From Oidiodendron maius Zn (Eukaryota; Ascomycota; Leotiomycetes; Myxotrichaceae): 64,000 nucleotides of DNA. The stretch is from positions 868,001 to 932,000 of the forward strand of contig KN832879.1 in assembly GCA_000827325.1 (NCBI GenBank). The letters run 5' to 3'. The notes beneath the pieces were generated by a model. It did not search any database. It had not been told where the DNA came from and saw nothing but the letters and a program-made list of their open reading frames with translations. This document shows, piece by piece, positions 44,973-57,536 of this stretch (position 1 is the first letter of the stretch; each line of letters starts with the position of its first letter). A program made the position numbers and the translations under genes.

Positions 44973-45404
44973 ATGGCTTTAGATATTGGGCACTTTCCGG
45001 AAAACCTCCTTTTAAGGCGGGACGCTAATATTCAGGATTGTGAGGAGAGGCGGTGGCGCAGCGAGGCACTAACATGGCCCAATTGTGGGGTGGTAAGGGA
45101 AATGGGTAGTAGTGAGAAGAATCCATGTGCGCATCCGGATGTAGGGGCTTGCCAGATCACATACGCCCTTCCTATTTCGGACGGATTATTCAGCGCATCG
45201 CATTTACCTGTGCCACAGTACATTTTCATGGGATCATTACGCACAAGTACCTTTACTGCGACCGCGCATCGCAATGCAAACACCACTTAATTAGATATTC
45301 TGCCCTAGAGAATCTCAATCTCTTGAATCACGCTTCTCGCCACTACAGCTGCAGCAGCTGCTGCCGAGGCTACTGTAGAATCCGACGGATGTATCGATGA
45401 TAGC

Positions 45405-45755
45405 CCTTGGGAATATTAAGGACATATCTCCGTCAAAGTCGCCTAAAGCTGTGTTCTACCGCATTTATTCTGCCCAATCAAACCTTCCCGTCCATACACA
45501 CAGCAAACCCTTTCGTGCCCATGGTGGTGCAAATGTTTCTGCCTGAACCTGTATAAGGTCTAGTAATGCTAGGGATTAAACTGCAACGAAGGGTGATCGC
45601 GTGCTCTGTGGCTCAGCCGTGTATGTCCTTTGGAATATCTCCGTTCAAGCCATGTTTTACCGCCTTTATTCTGCCCCCAATCAAACCTGTTCGGCCAAAA
45701 ACGGCAAAATCCTTCGCGGTACAATGCTTCTGCCTGAATTCTCATAAGCCTTGAT
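45405..45755. repeat. diverged direct duplication upstream of a Zn-cluster gene
   Basis: Copy 1 (about 45405-45575) and copy 2 (about 45628-45755) share TTGGAATAT, ATCTCCGT, TACCGC-TTTATTCTGCCC, CAATCAAACCT and TTCTGCCTGAA in the same order. Non-coding, just upstream of the start at 45883. Confidence 0.7.
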
Positions 45756-45882
45756 AATCACTGAAGCTTGCTGCTTCAGCAAGAGCTCCCTGTCTCAGCA
45801 AGAGCTGCTCCCTTCTGTCAGGACTGTTTATTGATTCTGGGCCCTGTTTGCTCTGGTGTACAAAATTACATCGTGCTATGAT

Positions 45883-47772
45883 ATGGCTCAGTCGTCCGCA
45901 CGTCATGTTTGCAACAACTGCAAGCGTAGGAAAAAGAGATGTGATAAAGCATTGCCCAGATGCACTCAATGCAGGGAGTAAGTGATAGCGAAGTCCTTGA
46001 GAGCACAAGGGCTAGAACTAGCCTTGTACAATAACCTAACGTTAAATCTCAGACTCGAAGCAGGATGTAGCTATCAGCTTTATCCAGATCTAGCAAGCGT
46101 GGATGAGATACAGCAGATCCAGGCGCGCCTAATGCGCCTCGAGACACTTTTCCTTCCTCAGGCTTATGAGTTTGCTTTTGCAGATGACAATAGCAGAGAG
46201 TCTTTGCTTTCGCAGCAACCACATCGCTTATCTCCACCGTCCTCATCATGGAGCAAAGGGCCTCTAAACGGAGTTCAACAATATTTAGCCATGCTTGCCA
46301 ACTCAGTTTTTGATTTAGATATTGCCAAGATTACGGAAGAGGACATTTGCAAAGCATACTTCATGCATATTAACCACTGGTTGCCAATTATTTCTCAAAA
46401 GAAATTCTACAGGCAGCTTGCTGGTGATTGCATAATGGATAGAAGACCAGAAACCAACCTTCTACTTCTGTCCATGTATCTTCTAGTAACAGATCCCTCT
46501 AGTTGTGAGGATCTCCACAAGCACTATACGATCGTGAGGACAGCATACTTTATGTTACAGGCAGAGTCAACAGATTTGCTCGGATTGGCTCAGAGCGGGC
46601 TAATTCTAGCGACATACGAACACACATCAGGCTACCTTGAACATGCTTATTCAACCATCTGGACTTGTGTACGGATGATCTATTCTTTGCAACTGGAAGA
46701 TAAATTTCCGATTAGTTTAGACAATGACCATGATAAGCAGACCGAGTGCGTCGAAGCGCGCGCCCTACATTGGGCTATTCTCATTCGCGACAGGTCAGCG
46801 TTTCTTGCAAATTGGTTCAGTTCAAATAATTATTTGCTTACGTGCCAATTCCTTTCATGACATAACTAAAATCGGAATAGATTCATCAATCTTGAAGATA
46901 AGATGCGTAACCGTCCTTTGGCATCTAAGCACCCTAGTCCCGATGACTATGTTCCAGTAAATATCGGCGTGTGGGAATCTTACTGTAGTCCAATGCCTCT
47001 TCTCAAGCGACGACTTTCTGATCGCTCTAGTGGGCAGCTAAGTCCCGATAGTTTTGAGCGGGAAGCCAAAGCCTGCTACCTACTAAGCCAGACGTTAGAT
47101 TGGCGTCGAAGAGGAGAAGCCACCCCCCATGTTCGGGTAATCGCTACAACCCTAGAGGAGTTCCTTAGTCACCTTATGGATCCATCAACCGGAACAAGAG
47201 GAACATTCTGTAGTGCGATGTCTATGACCATCATGTAAGTTGCTCTTTGTTGATTATAATAAACACACTAATAGAGTTTAAAGTTCGATATATGAGTTAT
47301 TTAGTAGCTATAATCCCGTCGATGATATTCTTATAGCACGATCACGCCTACATCTATCTCGCGACGCTAAACTTGTGCTGTCTACTATGACTCGGATTGT
47401 TACTGATATTGCCAATACATTCAATGAAAATTTTGCCACTTTCAACATAGCCACGATTTCTCCGAGCTATCCATACCTCATGTATAGAGCAAGCATGCAC
47501 ATCCTGCTAACAACCGATATCAATAATGAGAAGCTACGCCAGGACTTCTATGAATTACGGAGATGTTGCTGGTATTTTAGTCGCAGGTGGCTTGTTGCTA
47601 GTTTGTTCCCATATTTTCGTCGATAGGATTTCGAGAACTAACCCCTTGGTCAGGGACCTATCTCGACACTCTTGAGACATTTGCATCGGCATTGGAAATA
47701 AACCTGCCGCACTTGGGTGGATTTTTCAAACATAATGGAGATCCACCAGATCATATTGACGCCGTCTCTTGA
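45883..47772 (+). CDS. Zn(II)2Cys6 transcription factor
   Basis: Exon 1 (45883 on) starts MAQSSARHVCNNCKRRKKRCD and KALPRCTQCRE. The join to LEAGCSYQLYP (intron GTAAGT...TCTCAG, about 45978-46052) gives the sixth cysteine in phase. Next comes a coiled-coil-like DEIQQIQARLMRLETLF, then the regulatory domain: ICKAYFMHINHWLPIISQKK, LLGLAQSGLILATYEHTSGY, EARALHWAILIRDR-FINLEDK (intron near 46795-46880). A further intron (about 47236-47307) leads to SYNPVDDILIARSRLHLSRDA. The C-terminal end is not settled: a clean tail (RELTPWSGTYLDTLETFASA..., stop 47772) follows the frame ending at 47626, but the only GT-AG pair that keeps phase is too short (26 nt). The gene stands alone in gene-poor DNA, so its targets cannot be guessed. 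Confidence 0.82.
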
Positions 47773-48169
47773 GCGAGCGCAAAGTCAATTTCTCAGAGCT
47801 AGCGATATGACCCAACTTAGAATAGTCATTGTACATATCTCAGGCTAGCTTGACCAAGTTAAAAGCTTGGTCTATCTACCACCACTATTTGACTTCCATA
47901 AAATACGTTGACATATGTGCTGGCTGTTGTTCTGGAATGGAGCAAACGTGAAATCTCAAAGCAAAACTGAGGAGATGGTCGATTTTATCTACAATAGCAG
48001 ATGCTCCCGACCTAACGAACAGTCCCGGATTTGGAGCTGCCGAAGCCTACGTATGTCGATCACCCATCACAACAGTAATCATGAGGCTTAGTTATGGGTT
48101 TGAACTTCAAAATTGTATCTACGTCTTGAAGCTTCTTGCTCCTAACTGGACAGACGAGGAGATTGAAGC
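47773..48169. other. intergenic between convergent genes
   Basis: 400 bp between the ends of the Zn-cluster and C2H2 genes. Nothing recognised. Confidence 0.5.
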
Positions 48170-49485
48170 CTAGCATTGACTGGGATAGTGAACTATACGA
48201 GAAACATATCGCGTCGCCCATGACTTGTGGAGGTTCCTCGCTGGATAGAGACTGAATGGAGGATAACCTTGCTTTGGATAGCTGAGGGGCGAGAATTGAG
48301 TTTTGAGTTTGAGTTGCGGTCGTTTTAATTTTGATGGGCAAGGTATATCCTTTCTAACTTGGTGACTTTTTGAGCAAGCCGTTTCCATGTGTCTATAAGA
48401 GTCAGTACTGGGCCGCTTATACGCAAAAGCCTTCTTTACCTTCTCATGGTGTCTTTTCGTGCGAAGGCCTGGTCGCAGAAGTAGCAGTAGTGATTCCGTT
48501 GCCTCACGTGGACGCATTTGTAGTGTCTCTTTAAATCGGTCTTCCTCGTAAACCTCCTGCTACAGTCCTTAATAGAGCAAATGAACGGACTCCTTTGGTT
48601 CACAACGTGGGATCTCATGTGGACCTCGAAGTTATGGATGTTGTGGAATGATTTGTTACAGCCTTGCATTTGACAGTGGAAATTTGCATTTTCCTCAGTT
48701 GTGAATCTGCGAGATTGTCCTGTCTGCACCACCAAACTAGACGTAGGGTGGTGGCTACGTGGTTTTCCAGGAGATTTCTCCTGCCATTCAGATCTCTTAT
48801 TGAAGAGTAGAGCGGGCAAAGCTGAGGCTGAATGGGAATCTAGGGAAGCAGGATAGTTTACCTTAGACGGACTTAGAGTGGCTTGATCTTGGGAGAACTC
48901 TGACTTCAGTCTGCATGCGTGCGAATTGGCTGAGTCCACCAGACGACTATAACTCATATCTGATATGCTCGTAACGATCTCCTCGCTCTCTATTATATCG
49001 TCTGACTGATCTTCTATCTTAACCGTCAGTGTTGAGGGGTAACTGGATTCCGTTTGAGTCAAAGCCTCACCATAGGGAGCTGAAGAGAAAGATAAGCGAT
49101 CTGACGTGCTTCGAGAAGTGACTGATGCTTCTACGAGCAAAGCTGGCTGCGCCTCATTTAGCGCGTGCTTGTAGTAGCCTGCGATGATTTAGTTAGACGA
49201 AATCAAACGACTATTTTATTCTGATAGAATCCTTGGCATACTCTGAGATGCTCTAGGTAGAGTGTGGTGATTTGTGGACACCATGTGCCAGGCATTGGCT
49301 GCGGCGGAATTTTGCGCCTGTAAAGTTGCCCAGTCATCTAATGCAAAACTTGGCATTGGACGCAAATAATGGCCAGGTGCTAGGAGAGAGCCTCTTGAGC
49401 AGTAATGTGAGCTGCTCTGGGTTGGTAATGGACACCCGTAGGTTGGTTGGGATGTTGGCATATGTTGCCATAGGGGGCGATTCAT
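48170..49485 (-). CDS. C2H2 zinc-finger transcription factor
   Basis: Three exons. Exon 1 (from 49485) encodes MNRPLWQHMPTSQPTYG to RASQ. An intron (GTATGC...ATCGCAG with CTAAC, about 49242-49170) joins to SYYKHALNEAQPALLVEA. The main exon ends in three fingers: CQMQGCNKSFHNIHNFEVHM(RSH), CSIKDCSRRFTRKTDLKRHY(KCVH) and CYFCDQAFARKDTMRR. The last intron (about 48439-48393) splits the third finger, and the final exon completes it with HMETACSK. The linker QSRRFTTEENANFHC precedes the fingers. The remaining sequence is Ser/Gln-rich and probably disordered. Architecture is typical of fungal DNA-binding regulators, but no orthologue can be named from sequence alone. Confidence 0.87.
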
Positions 49486-52400
49486 TATGCCCAGGCTGGC
49501 TGGATCTTAGTAAAGAGTCGAGAAGCAGCAGGTTGGTTCTTGGTTTCCAAGAAAGTCAAGGTAATAGGAATAATTGATCCCGGTAGTGACGTTGTTATGG
49601 TGACCAGGAAGTTTATAATGGGAGCGGGATTGTTACTCAGTGTGGAATAAGAGGCAGGGGAGAGGAAAGAGATTTTGACGGAGAATGACTCTGGGGCGGA
49701 AAAAAGCCGATGAGGCTAGTGGAGGGCGACTGAGAACGGTAGGACGAGAGAAAGACGAAGGAACCTCAAGATATACTCTCCGAGGACAACAATTGACTTG
49801 TAGATCCCAGAAGCAGAGCAATTAGCGATAATAATATAGCCACCCCCTGACTTGGTCACTGGTGCAAGTCATGGGTTGTTATACTGTGTATATTCGGGGA
49901 GTAAGCTATATCTCTCTGGATCGCCTGCATGGGGCAGGACATACGTGAGTGAGGCGAAGAAGAAAGAGGCTGAGACATGTGAGAAACTTCGATCAGTTCT
50001 GTAAGAGGCCGTATATTTTTAACAGTATTTTACTAGGATGCCCGGTTGAAGAGAAAACGTTTGCTTACGGTAGGTTATAGAGGGTGAATGCTGCGCCACT
50101 AGAAATGTACTACACTCCATATGGGTTCAAACTACCTATTGTCTACTTTTGGCTACCTTACTCCTGTTATTGATATCTTCGATAACCTCAAGTCCCATTT
50201 TCTAAACCCCATATTGCACTGTCATCCTACGATCTGAAGCTCTCCGCTATTCTATCCTCTCCAAGTAGGACATACCTGTCTAGATATAGAGGTCATAATC
50301 TAATGTTGCTATTCTATGTGAAAACTCGTCCTCGGTATTCCCCTGTTATATTTGTCAATAGAATGGCCACCGTCGTAGTTTCCTGCGTGTTTTCTCGGGC
50401 ACCGACCTATCTTTCCGGATATCATCCTCACAACCACTATATTCCGTATATACAATTTCCCATTCCATGGTGCGACGAGGCCAAATAGATACCCAATGAC
50501 AAACTTCACCACTCGTTGGTCGGTACGGTTGAATTCTTCCATTTCCCCTCCCCGCCATGTCTAGGTTTTGCTTTTGGGCCCGATGGACACGAAACTAGGA
50601 CAATATAATGGCCAAATGGCAAAAACTGAACCTCTAACAGAATTGCTGATTACTCTCACTATAACTCGCTAGAGCCTTCTACAGCCTGCAATGGACCCTA
50701 TATTCGCCACATTATTCCTCCTAAAGTAAATTACCTAGAGCTACCGCCCTCAATAATAAGCCGTCACAGAGGACAGCTACGTAATCTCAGCTCCATATTT
50801 TCCTCTTTATTCTACTATTCTCCGCTTCTATAATCGGCGTTTTACTCGGGGCATTTCACCCCAGCCCGTTCGGCTATGGGGTACGCCCTTAATCTGCTAG
50901 ACACTTGGCGGCAGAGCGGATGCACTAAAGTCAGATGCTGACTGAACATATCCTAGTGCCATCGAACTTGAAGCAGGGTCCTTTTGGTGCTGCATCATCA
51001 CCCCTGCATGGGTTGGAGTACAGATAGAGGCGAACGGCAGTGCTCCACGATGGCGAAGTCCTGCAATGGCTTGTGCCTACAGTATGCTCAGGTAAGCGCT
51101 AGCCGGGTAGTCGGCCGCCGCTAAGAGAATAAGTTGCCTCGCTTGAAGGGATGACTGCATTAAGAACCTATTTCGATATAGCGCCCTTTATAAGCGAGAG
51201 TGGGCCGCTTCATTCAATACAGTACCTACTTTAGCACCTTGGGGCCAAATACAACCATTTAATTGCTTAAATCCTTAACAACTACCCTAATTAGAGATCT
51301 GTTTTATTCAGAATATGCGAGTAGTGTATAATTGAGATCTGCATAGACTACACATACGTGGCGCATACGATGGTATAGTTGCAAATCGGGGGGACGTCGG
51401 TCAAAGGTTCGCATCTGACCGCTACTAGCTCTATATAATGCAAAAGCGGGGTATGCTTGCAATGGCGGCATAGACAGCAAGGCAGCAAGGCAGCAACGCT
51501 AAAACGCGGAGTAGATTATATAATATCATACAGTACTTAACTTAGCTTAGCTGGACTTGTAAGCGAGCCAATTATATAGAAACTTAACACGGCAGAGGTA
51601 ACAGGACAGGACGCTGAATACGGAACATACCACCCCGTTGAAGCAAAACTGTCAAGTCGTTAGGCAACCGTCCAAATTCCAGGCCGCGATCACCAAGCCC
51701 AAGACTGGGGGGATTTAATGCGGGCTACCTCCGTCTCTTGGTCGAGAGGCGGAACGTAAAAGAGGGTGTGGGAGTGACCAGAAACCAAGGCTTTTTTATC
51801 AAGCGTAATCATCTACACCCATCTTGGGTAGTCGAGGAGGGTTGGCCGGTTGGATATAATGTAAGGAAAGCTACTGTACAGATCCGGTCCTTGCTAGGTG
51901 CCTCATCAATCGGAGTTATGCGAATAGACGGTGGTGCTGGTAGGCTAGGAGGCGAGAGCTTCCGGCCAGTAATCTGTTGGAAAGTCATATCTATCTTTGT
52001 GGTAGTGATGTTCGAATTTGGAACTATTGATTGAGAATTTGGAGACGGTAGCCTCGATGAAGCAGGTTGGTCTTAGCTTTTCTTAACTTGACCATGGTCG
52101 AGAATAGATGTGAAGAATAAGGATATATCGTTGTTGACTGGTTCTCGTTGGTTGATAAGTTCGGGACTCAACTGCGGGTCTATTGCAGTGCCAATATCGA
52201 ACGAGGAAAATCAGCCTGAGGGTCGGGGCCGGGCGACGGTGAAAGCTGATGTGTCGGGTGGCTTGCAAGATAAACGCGGCGAGGGAGGTACCAAAAGCAA
52301 GTAGGAGGCTGGTTATCGATGGCTACCCTGTGCCGGAGAGCGTATTACGATAGGAGGTGGCGCCTAACTGACACGAAAATAAATTTACAGATATTACCTT

Positions 52401-53036
52401 TGCACGGCGTCACATTTGAAAGTTAAACCAATAGCTAATTCGAGCGTCGAAAGAGCGCACGGAGCAGCGGGCGGGAAAAGGAGTCACCGCCTGCTGACAC
52501 GCGCATTGCAGGGCCACTCCACCTACGACAATAAAGCAGCCGAACCCTATATTGACTCAGCCTCCATCAACGCCTCTTGATGCTTCACGGCCAATTTGAG
52601 TCTGTCAACCCAGAAATCCCGTACTATTTACGGATCTTACAGTCCGCGCCATTTGAGGCCCAGGGCTGTTAATTCCGTTAGAGAGTCAATTTGTATATTT
52701 ATTCGTAGTTGTCAGGGATATGAGGGTCCGAAGGATTTGAGCATTACTACATCCAGGAAATTAAAGCTATTTATAAAGTTCATCTGTTTTATTAGTTGGG
52801 ACTGATCTCATCGAAATTATGACTAGTTACCATTCTTAACTACGGATGGTAGGAACCAGAGTTCCAGGCTTTCTTACCTTCGATAAACTGCTACCAAAGC
52901 TATTACTACTCTACTATACTGATTTCTACGGTTTCAAAATTTCCTTCTCAACTTGCTAGGACACTTCAAACCTAGCAGGCACGACAACCTCCTCTCTAGA
53001 CGGCACATTACGTTCAATCTTGTGAGACACAGAGCA
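49486..53036. other. long gene-poor stretch
   Basis: About 3.5 kb without a convincing gene. It includes short A+T-rich segments and a tandem GGCAGCAA-type run near 51475-51500. The open frames at 50309-50558 and 51738-52034 have no recognisable domain. The last part is the upstream region of the WOPR gene. Confidence 0.45.
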
Positions 53037-54299
53037 ATGTCCAAGAAGGTTACCTATCATGGCCGCATCCATACATCCTCAGATGCAATAATCTTACTCG
53101 AAGCCTGCCGTCTTGGATTGTTGCCCAAGCTTCGCCAACGATTAGCAGAGAAGGAAAGGCAGCTCGTCAAGTCAGGTTCAGTCTTCGTATGGGATGAACA
53201 CGAAGCTGGGATGCGGCGATGGACTGACGGAAAGTTGTGGAGCTCTAGCAGAGTTTCTGGACGCTTTCTCATATATCATGAGATGGAGGGAAAGCACGGA
53301 AGAGGCAAGACCACGCCATTGCCTACACAGCCAATGGAAAAGACAAAAGATTTTTATAGGATCAAGCCAGACGGCCTGATAAAGCAGTCTTTCAGCATGA
53401 AAACATCGACCGGTACACACCTCCACCTCATCTCCTATTACTCTCGGCCAGATCTCGAGTCACCCGACCTTCTACAGCCTACAACAGATCCAAAGCTTTG
53501 TCATATTGTGCCCATCAAAGGTATGTATCCAGAACCTACTGTCCATAAATGTTTAGGGATGGCTATGGAAGGGGAATCCATGCAACCAAGTCCATGCATG
53601 CAGTCTCTGCGTGAACAACCCCAGATACACGGTTCACCAGATCAATGCCAGCGTGTCGCCCCATCATATCGGCATTCCCAAGGTTACGCATCGCCTCCAT
53701 CGCCAGTTTCTACATCTCCATCACGACTCCAATCACCATACCGGTCCCAGCCTGGATCACAATATACTTCCCCATATCAGAACTACCAGCCTCTCTACCA
53801 CCATCCTCCTCCAACCCTGGGGGAGCATGGTCTACCATACCAGACGCTATATGATCGTTCTACTCCACCGCTGCTAGACTCATTACTCTCATCGCCATCG
53901 CCCCCTCTTTCGATCAACCTACGCATATCATCCCCACCTACTTTATTACCACTTATCAACAAAGCACGACGAGAGTCGACACTTTCGCAAGACTCCACCA
54001 TTTACCGGACTTGGAATTCTCCGCCAACTAGCCGTGCTGCATCCCCAAATGAAGTTCTGAGATCAAAAATCACTGCATCACAAGATCAGAGCGTCGGCAG
54101 AGCTGTTTCCTTGGTTGACACGATTGACTCTGTCTCAGCGATGGGTGACCGCACGAGTAGTAGCAGCTCATCTAGAGGTGAGAGTCTGATGGATAATGGC
54201 GACCGGCGAGAGAGGAATATTTTCGCATGCAAGAAACCAAATAACTGGGTGGAGGACCAAAGGATGATCAGGGATTTAGATCGGAAGTTGATATTCTGA
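53037..54299 (+). CDS. WOPR (Gti1/Pac2 family) transcription factor
   Basis: 420 residues from MSKKVTYHGRIHTSSDA. An in-frame ATG at 52953 would add 28 residues, but family members normally begin close to the 'TYHGxIxT' motif. The first WOPR box reads AIILLEACRLGLLPKLRQRL, SGSVFVWDEHEAGMRRWTDG and SSRVSGRFLIYHEMEGK. The second box has KPDGLIKQSFSMKT and HLHLISYYS. The remainder is Pro/Ser/Tyr-rich and disordered, as usual. Relatives (Wor1, Ryp1, Sge1, Pac2, Gti1) are master regulators of morphological switching, and Sge1-type members also of effector expression. Single exon in an isolated position, surrounded by gene-poor DNA and small secreted-protein genes. Which subfamily it belongs to cannot be settled without alignment. 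Confidence 0.92.
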   Translation: MSKKVTYHGRIHTSSDAIILLEACRLGLLPKLRQRLAEKERQLVKSGSVFVWDEHEAGMRRWTDGKLWSSSRVSGRFLIYHEMEGKHGRGKTTPLPTQPMEKTKDFYRIKPDGLIKQSFSMKTSTGTHLHLISYYSRPDLESPDLLQPTTDPKLCHIVPIKGMYPEPTVHKCLGMAMEGESMQPSPCMQSLREQPQIHGSPDQCQRVAPSYRHSQGYASPPSPVSTSPSRLQSPYRSQPGSQYTSPYQNYQPLYHHPPPTLGEHGLPYQTLYDRSTPPLLDSLLSSPSPPLSINLRISSPPTLLPLINKARRESTLSQDSTIYRTWNSPPTSRAASPNEVLRSKITASQDQSVGRAVSLVDTIDSVSAMGDRTSSSSSSRGESLMDNGDRRERNIFACKKPNNWVEDQRMIRDLDRKLIF

Positions 54300-57129
54300 T
54301 GTACAAAAACATAAGGACGCACTACGCTCTCACAGGGTAGGGCAATGAGGGATTCCGACTGAGTCACAAACACCTCTTGCTCGTACTGGTGTAGTATAAC
54401 CAGTCCTGGCCCATCCTAGAGAGTCTAAGAGTCGGGGCTCGGCCGTAGTTGGATCTGCTTGGGCATAAAGCCCCTGTACCAGTGCCTCTGGTGATGGCAT
54501 CGATGTTGCACACCAAAACTATCGTCCCGTCTACTGTGTCCTATGCTCTACCGCCGCGGGGTGGTGTGGCCTTTTCTGTCATCCCTCCTCAGTGTCGTCT
54601 CTCTGTTCGACTTATACCATTTGTCCTGAGATTTTTGGCGACAGTACTTACCCTGGATTGTGGTCGTAAAGACAAGTCGCATCAAGACTCAAGGGTTGAT
54701 ATGGATAATGCTGGGAAGTATGCCATGGCTGGCAGGCAACAGAAGGAATTGTACTGATCCAAACGTGATCTTAACTCTTTGAGCTCTTGGTACAGTCAGT
54801 GAAGGGTTTTTAGGCAGCTTTTGGGTAGCGTTAGACCTGTGGCAGACGGTAGGAGGGGCTTTCGGACAGTCTCTTTATATCATGTGTTTTCATATATCGT
54901 GTCAAGCGTATTTTCAAAATTACGTCTCCGGAGATGAAGTTTGCTAGTTTATTTAAAACTAGGACTATCTCGGTCAGATCCCAAGCACCGTGCCATCCAC
55001 CTATACATCTTGGGCAAGTTTGTCAATTTCTTACAACACAAAATTCGAACTCCGTTAATCAGGTCTACATTATCCGAGAATCTTGTAAACAGCTTCGATT
55101 TATAAAGACTCAAAGCCGTTCGCCGAAAATTAAGGAAATTAGATGCGTCTGTTTTGTAACGCGAAAACGACTCATCTATAAAGATTTCTTGCACCATTTC
55201 TCTACACGACCACGCAATAGTATACCAATCTTAAATATTTTATGTCTCTGAGGCTGAAAGAGTCGGGGGCTGTAGATAGTCTGATCGTAGCTCTTAACAG
55301 TCTCAGTCCAGACCATGAAATTCTTCAGGACAGGCAGGAGCACGAAAGATTAGGGCCGCTCTGACTGTTCCACATTGGATGCATGGTTCGAAGGCAAAGT
55401 AGCCGGTCGAGATAAAGGCTACCGTGGCAGCAATGAATGATAGTGGTGCAGTAATCTTTAATAGGTGACCCCAACCCGTTGGATCTTCAATCACGGCTCG
55501 ATTAGTCCTGCCGAAACTCATTATCAGGACTGTAGGGCTGTGACATTGAGTACGGGACACAATTTGAAACCCTGTAGCATAGTTGGCCGTAGATCTAAGC
55601 CTTTCGGAGCACACGATGACTGTGATCGGAATGAACGAGAATGAATAAAAATCCCGCTTGGGGCGATCTACGTGGCTGGATTTCTCGTCCAATTTTAGCA
55701 TCAGATAATTCCTAAGCCTCTGTAGGAAGGGGAAGCCTATACTAAAATACAAAGTGAAAGGAGTCGCAGGAGGCACAGAAAACTGAATCCCAATCCAGAA
55801 TCAATCCTGGAGAATGCAAGACGCGTGGCGTCAGCTTTGAAACTCGACTACCATGTGATTGATGGGCTATCGTGACTCAAGAGGTTCTGTACATTTGGGC
55901 TGCGGTGAGTCTCAGATATGCGCTGACTGCCGGATTCTGTAGCTCAGCCTACATTCCTTCATCTTTATAACCAGGGTGTCGTCGTTTCACTGAGCTATTT
56001 ACACCCGGTACCCGCCACCGCAGAGTAGCCACCCAGGCGCCCTTGTAATGTGCAACATCGTTCTGCCGGAGATAGCTATCATGAATAACAGAGTTATTAT
56101 GGGCAATCTTAACACTAGAACTCAATCGCAGGACAGTTCTAGTAGGAGTGTTGGCCGATACATTTGAATAGTGCAGAAGTTCGAACACAAGAAAGTCAGA
56201 TAATGGTTCAACCCATCCTAGTTACCGAGACTCAAATCGTCGGACTAAGGTGGCGTCCTTTCCTTGCATGAATCATCACCATTACATTGCCACAGGAGAT
56301 AGACCAGTGTCGGCCGCCCGCCCGACACTAAATATGAGTTGGAGTGGTCGCAGGAGGGATTTGCTACGAGGTACTAGCGTTGATCCGAGCCATTATCACT
56401 GCCTGTATGCTCACGTGAGATTAGTTAGCGACGGATGTCGGCCGACGTAATCTTACGCCACCGCATGCTTACTGTGTGAGCTTATTTCGACCCAGTATGT
56501 CACTTACCCTCTTCAGCTAAGGCTGTGCGAATACAAGTTCCATTACCATTTTTAGCTAAGATACGAATATAACTGAAGTTATATTTGTAGCCTTTAAACT
56601 AGTATACGTACATGCTCTCTTTATAGTAATTGCCGGCTCGCTTACGACGGCCTCTTACGTCGCATTCGCTCCTAGTTGGTAATAACGAGTGCAGAATTTC
56701 AAGTCGCAAAATCTACGCAATCGCGTTTCTAAGTATTTTGCTGTATCAGGGCCTAACATCTCTTCTTTTATTAGAAGCTATTGGCTCAAGTTACTTAACT
56801 ATAACTATTGATGAAAGAATGAGTCAATTATTCGTAATATAATTACAAGAGCTTAATCTTAGTCACAAAGTATACGAGCCGCTCTCCCCAAAAACCCGGG
56901 ACTATTAATACAGTAGTATTGTAAGGACTGAGTGAAAAGGGGAAGAATTGTTTTTCATTTGCTAATCAAGTCAAGCCTATCCAATATCATAGACTAAAGA
57001 ACAAATTCCCCTTTCTCCCTCTATGCACGGAGAAACGCCGCTTCCATAGACCATGCAAACGCCAACTCAAAATTTTCAAAATTGATAGAATACTCGGTAT
57101 TCTAAACTACCTCGAGTTGGAGGGCAAAC
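54300..57129. other. gene-poor stretch
   Basis: About 2.8 kb after the WOPR gene. A reverse frame at 55303-55776 (157 residues, one possible membrane segment) has no recognisable domain and is probably not a gene. No RNA gene or transposon was recognised. Confidence 0.45.
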
Positions 57130-57536
57130 TCACGCGTCAAGTGCGGCGAGGAAATCAGCCGGTGCATTTTTAACGGTGATAATGTTGCCGCTAATGGTGA
57201 TAGTCATGCCGTTGGTTGGTTTGTAGGTGTTGGCCTCGGTTTCGCACACTGCGGGGTAGTGGATGAAGGAAACGCTGCCGTCATGATTGTGGGCAACGGA
57301 GGGTTTCGCGCCGTGGTCTAGGGCCTCACTGCACCCCTTGAAGGCAGCGTTCAAGGCAGCGTCTATGTAATTGTCAGTAGAGATTCAAGCTGAAAGATGA
57401 GGGCAAAGCCACTTACCACGAGCCCGTACGTTATTGCTTCCGCGAACCTTCAAACCCAAGGCACTAGGGGATTACTAGCCCCAACCATAGTAGCACCTGC
57501 AGCAATAGTAAAGACTATGTTCTGAATAGCAACCAT
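57130..57536 (-). pseudogene. small secreted two-cysteine protein, probably frame-broken
   Basis: The start at 57536 gives MVAIQNIVFTIAAGATMVGA, a signal peptide, then a frame that stops quickly. A shift of one base inside the first exon (about 57465) opens SALGLKVRGSNNVRARD, which a GT-AG intron (about 57420-57355) joins in phase to AALNAAFKGCSEALDHGAKP... The end reads ITISGNIITVKNAPADFLAALDA. No intron explains the first change. The second exon resembles the protein at 63107 (two Cys, KITG/ITISG, then P-x-x-FL-x-x-L), so this is a member of the same family, possibly broken or affected by one sequence error. Confidence 0.6.

Noticed and set aside
51355-51430. Possible tRNA (GGTTCG-like loop)
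   Set aside because: The acceptor and anticodon stems do not pair.
55303-55776. 157-codon reverse frame with a possible membrane segment
   Set aside because: No recognisable family, and stop-rich surroundings. The most likely explanation is a chance frame.
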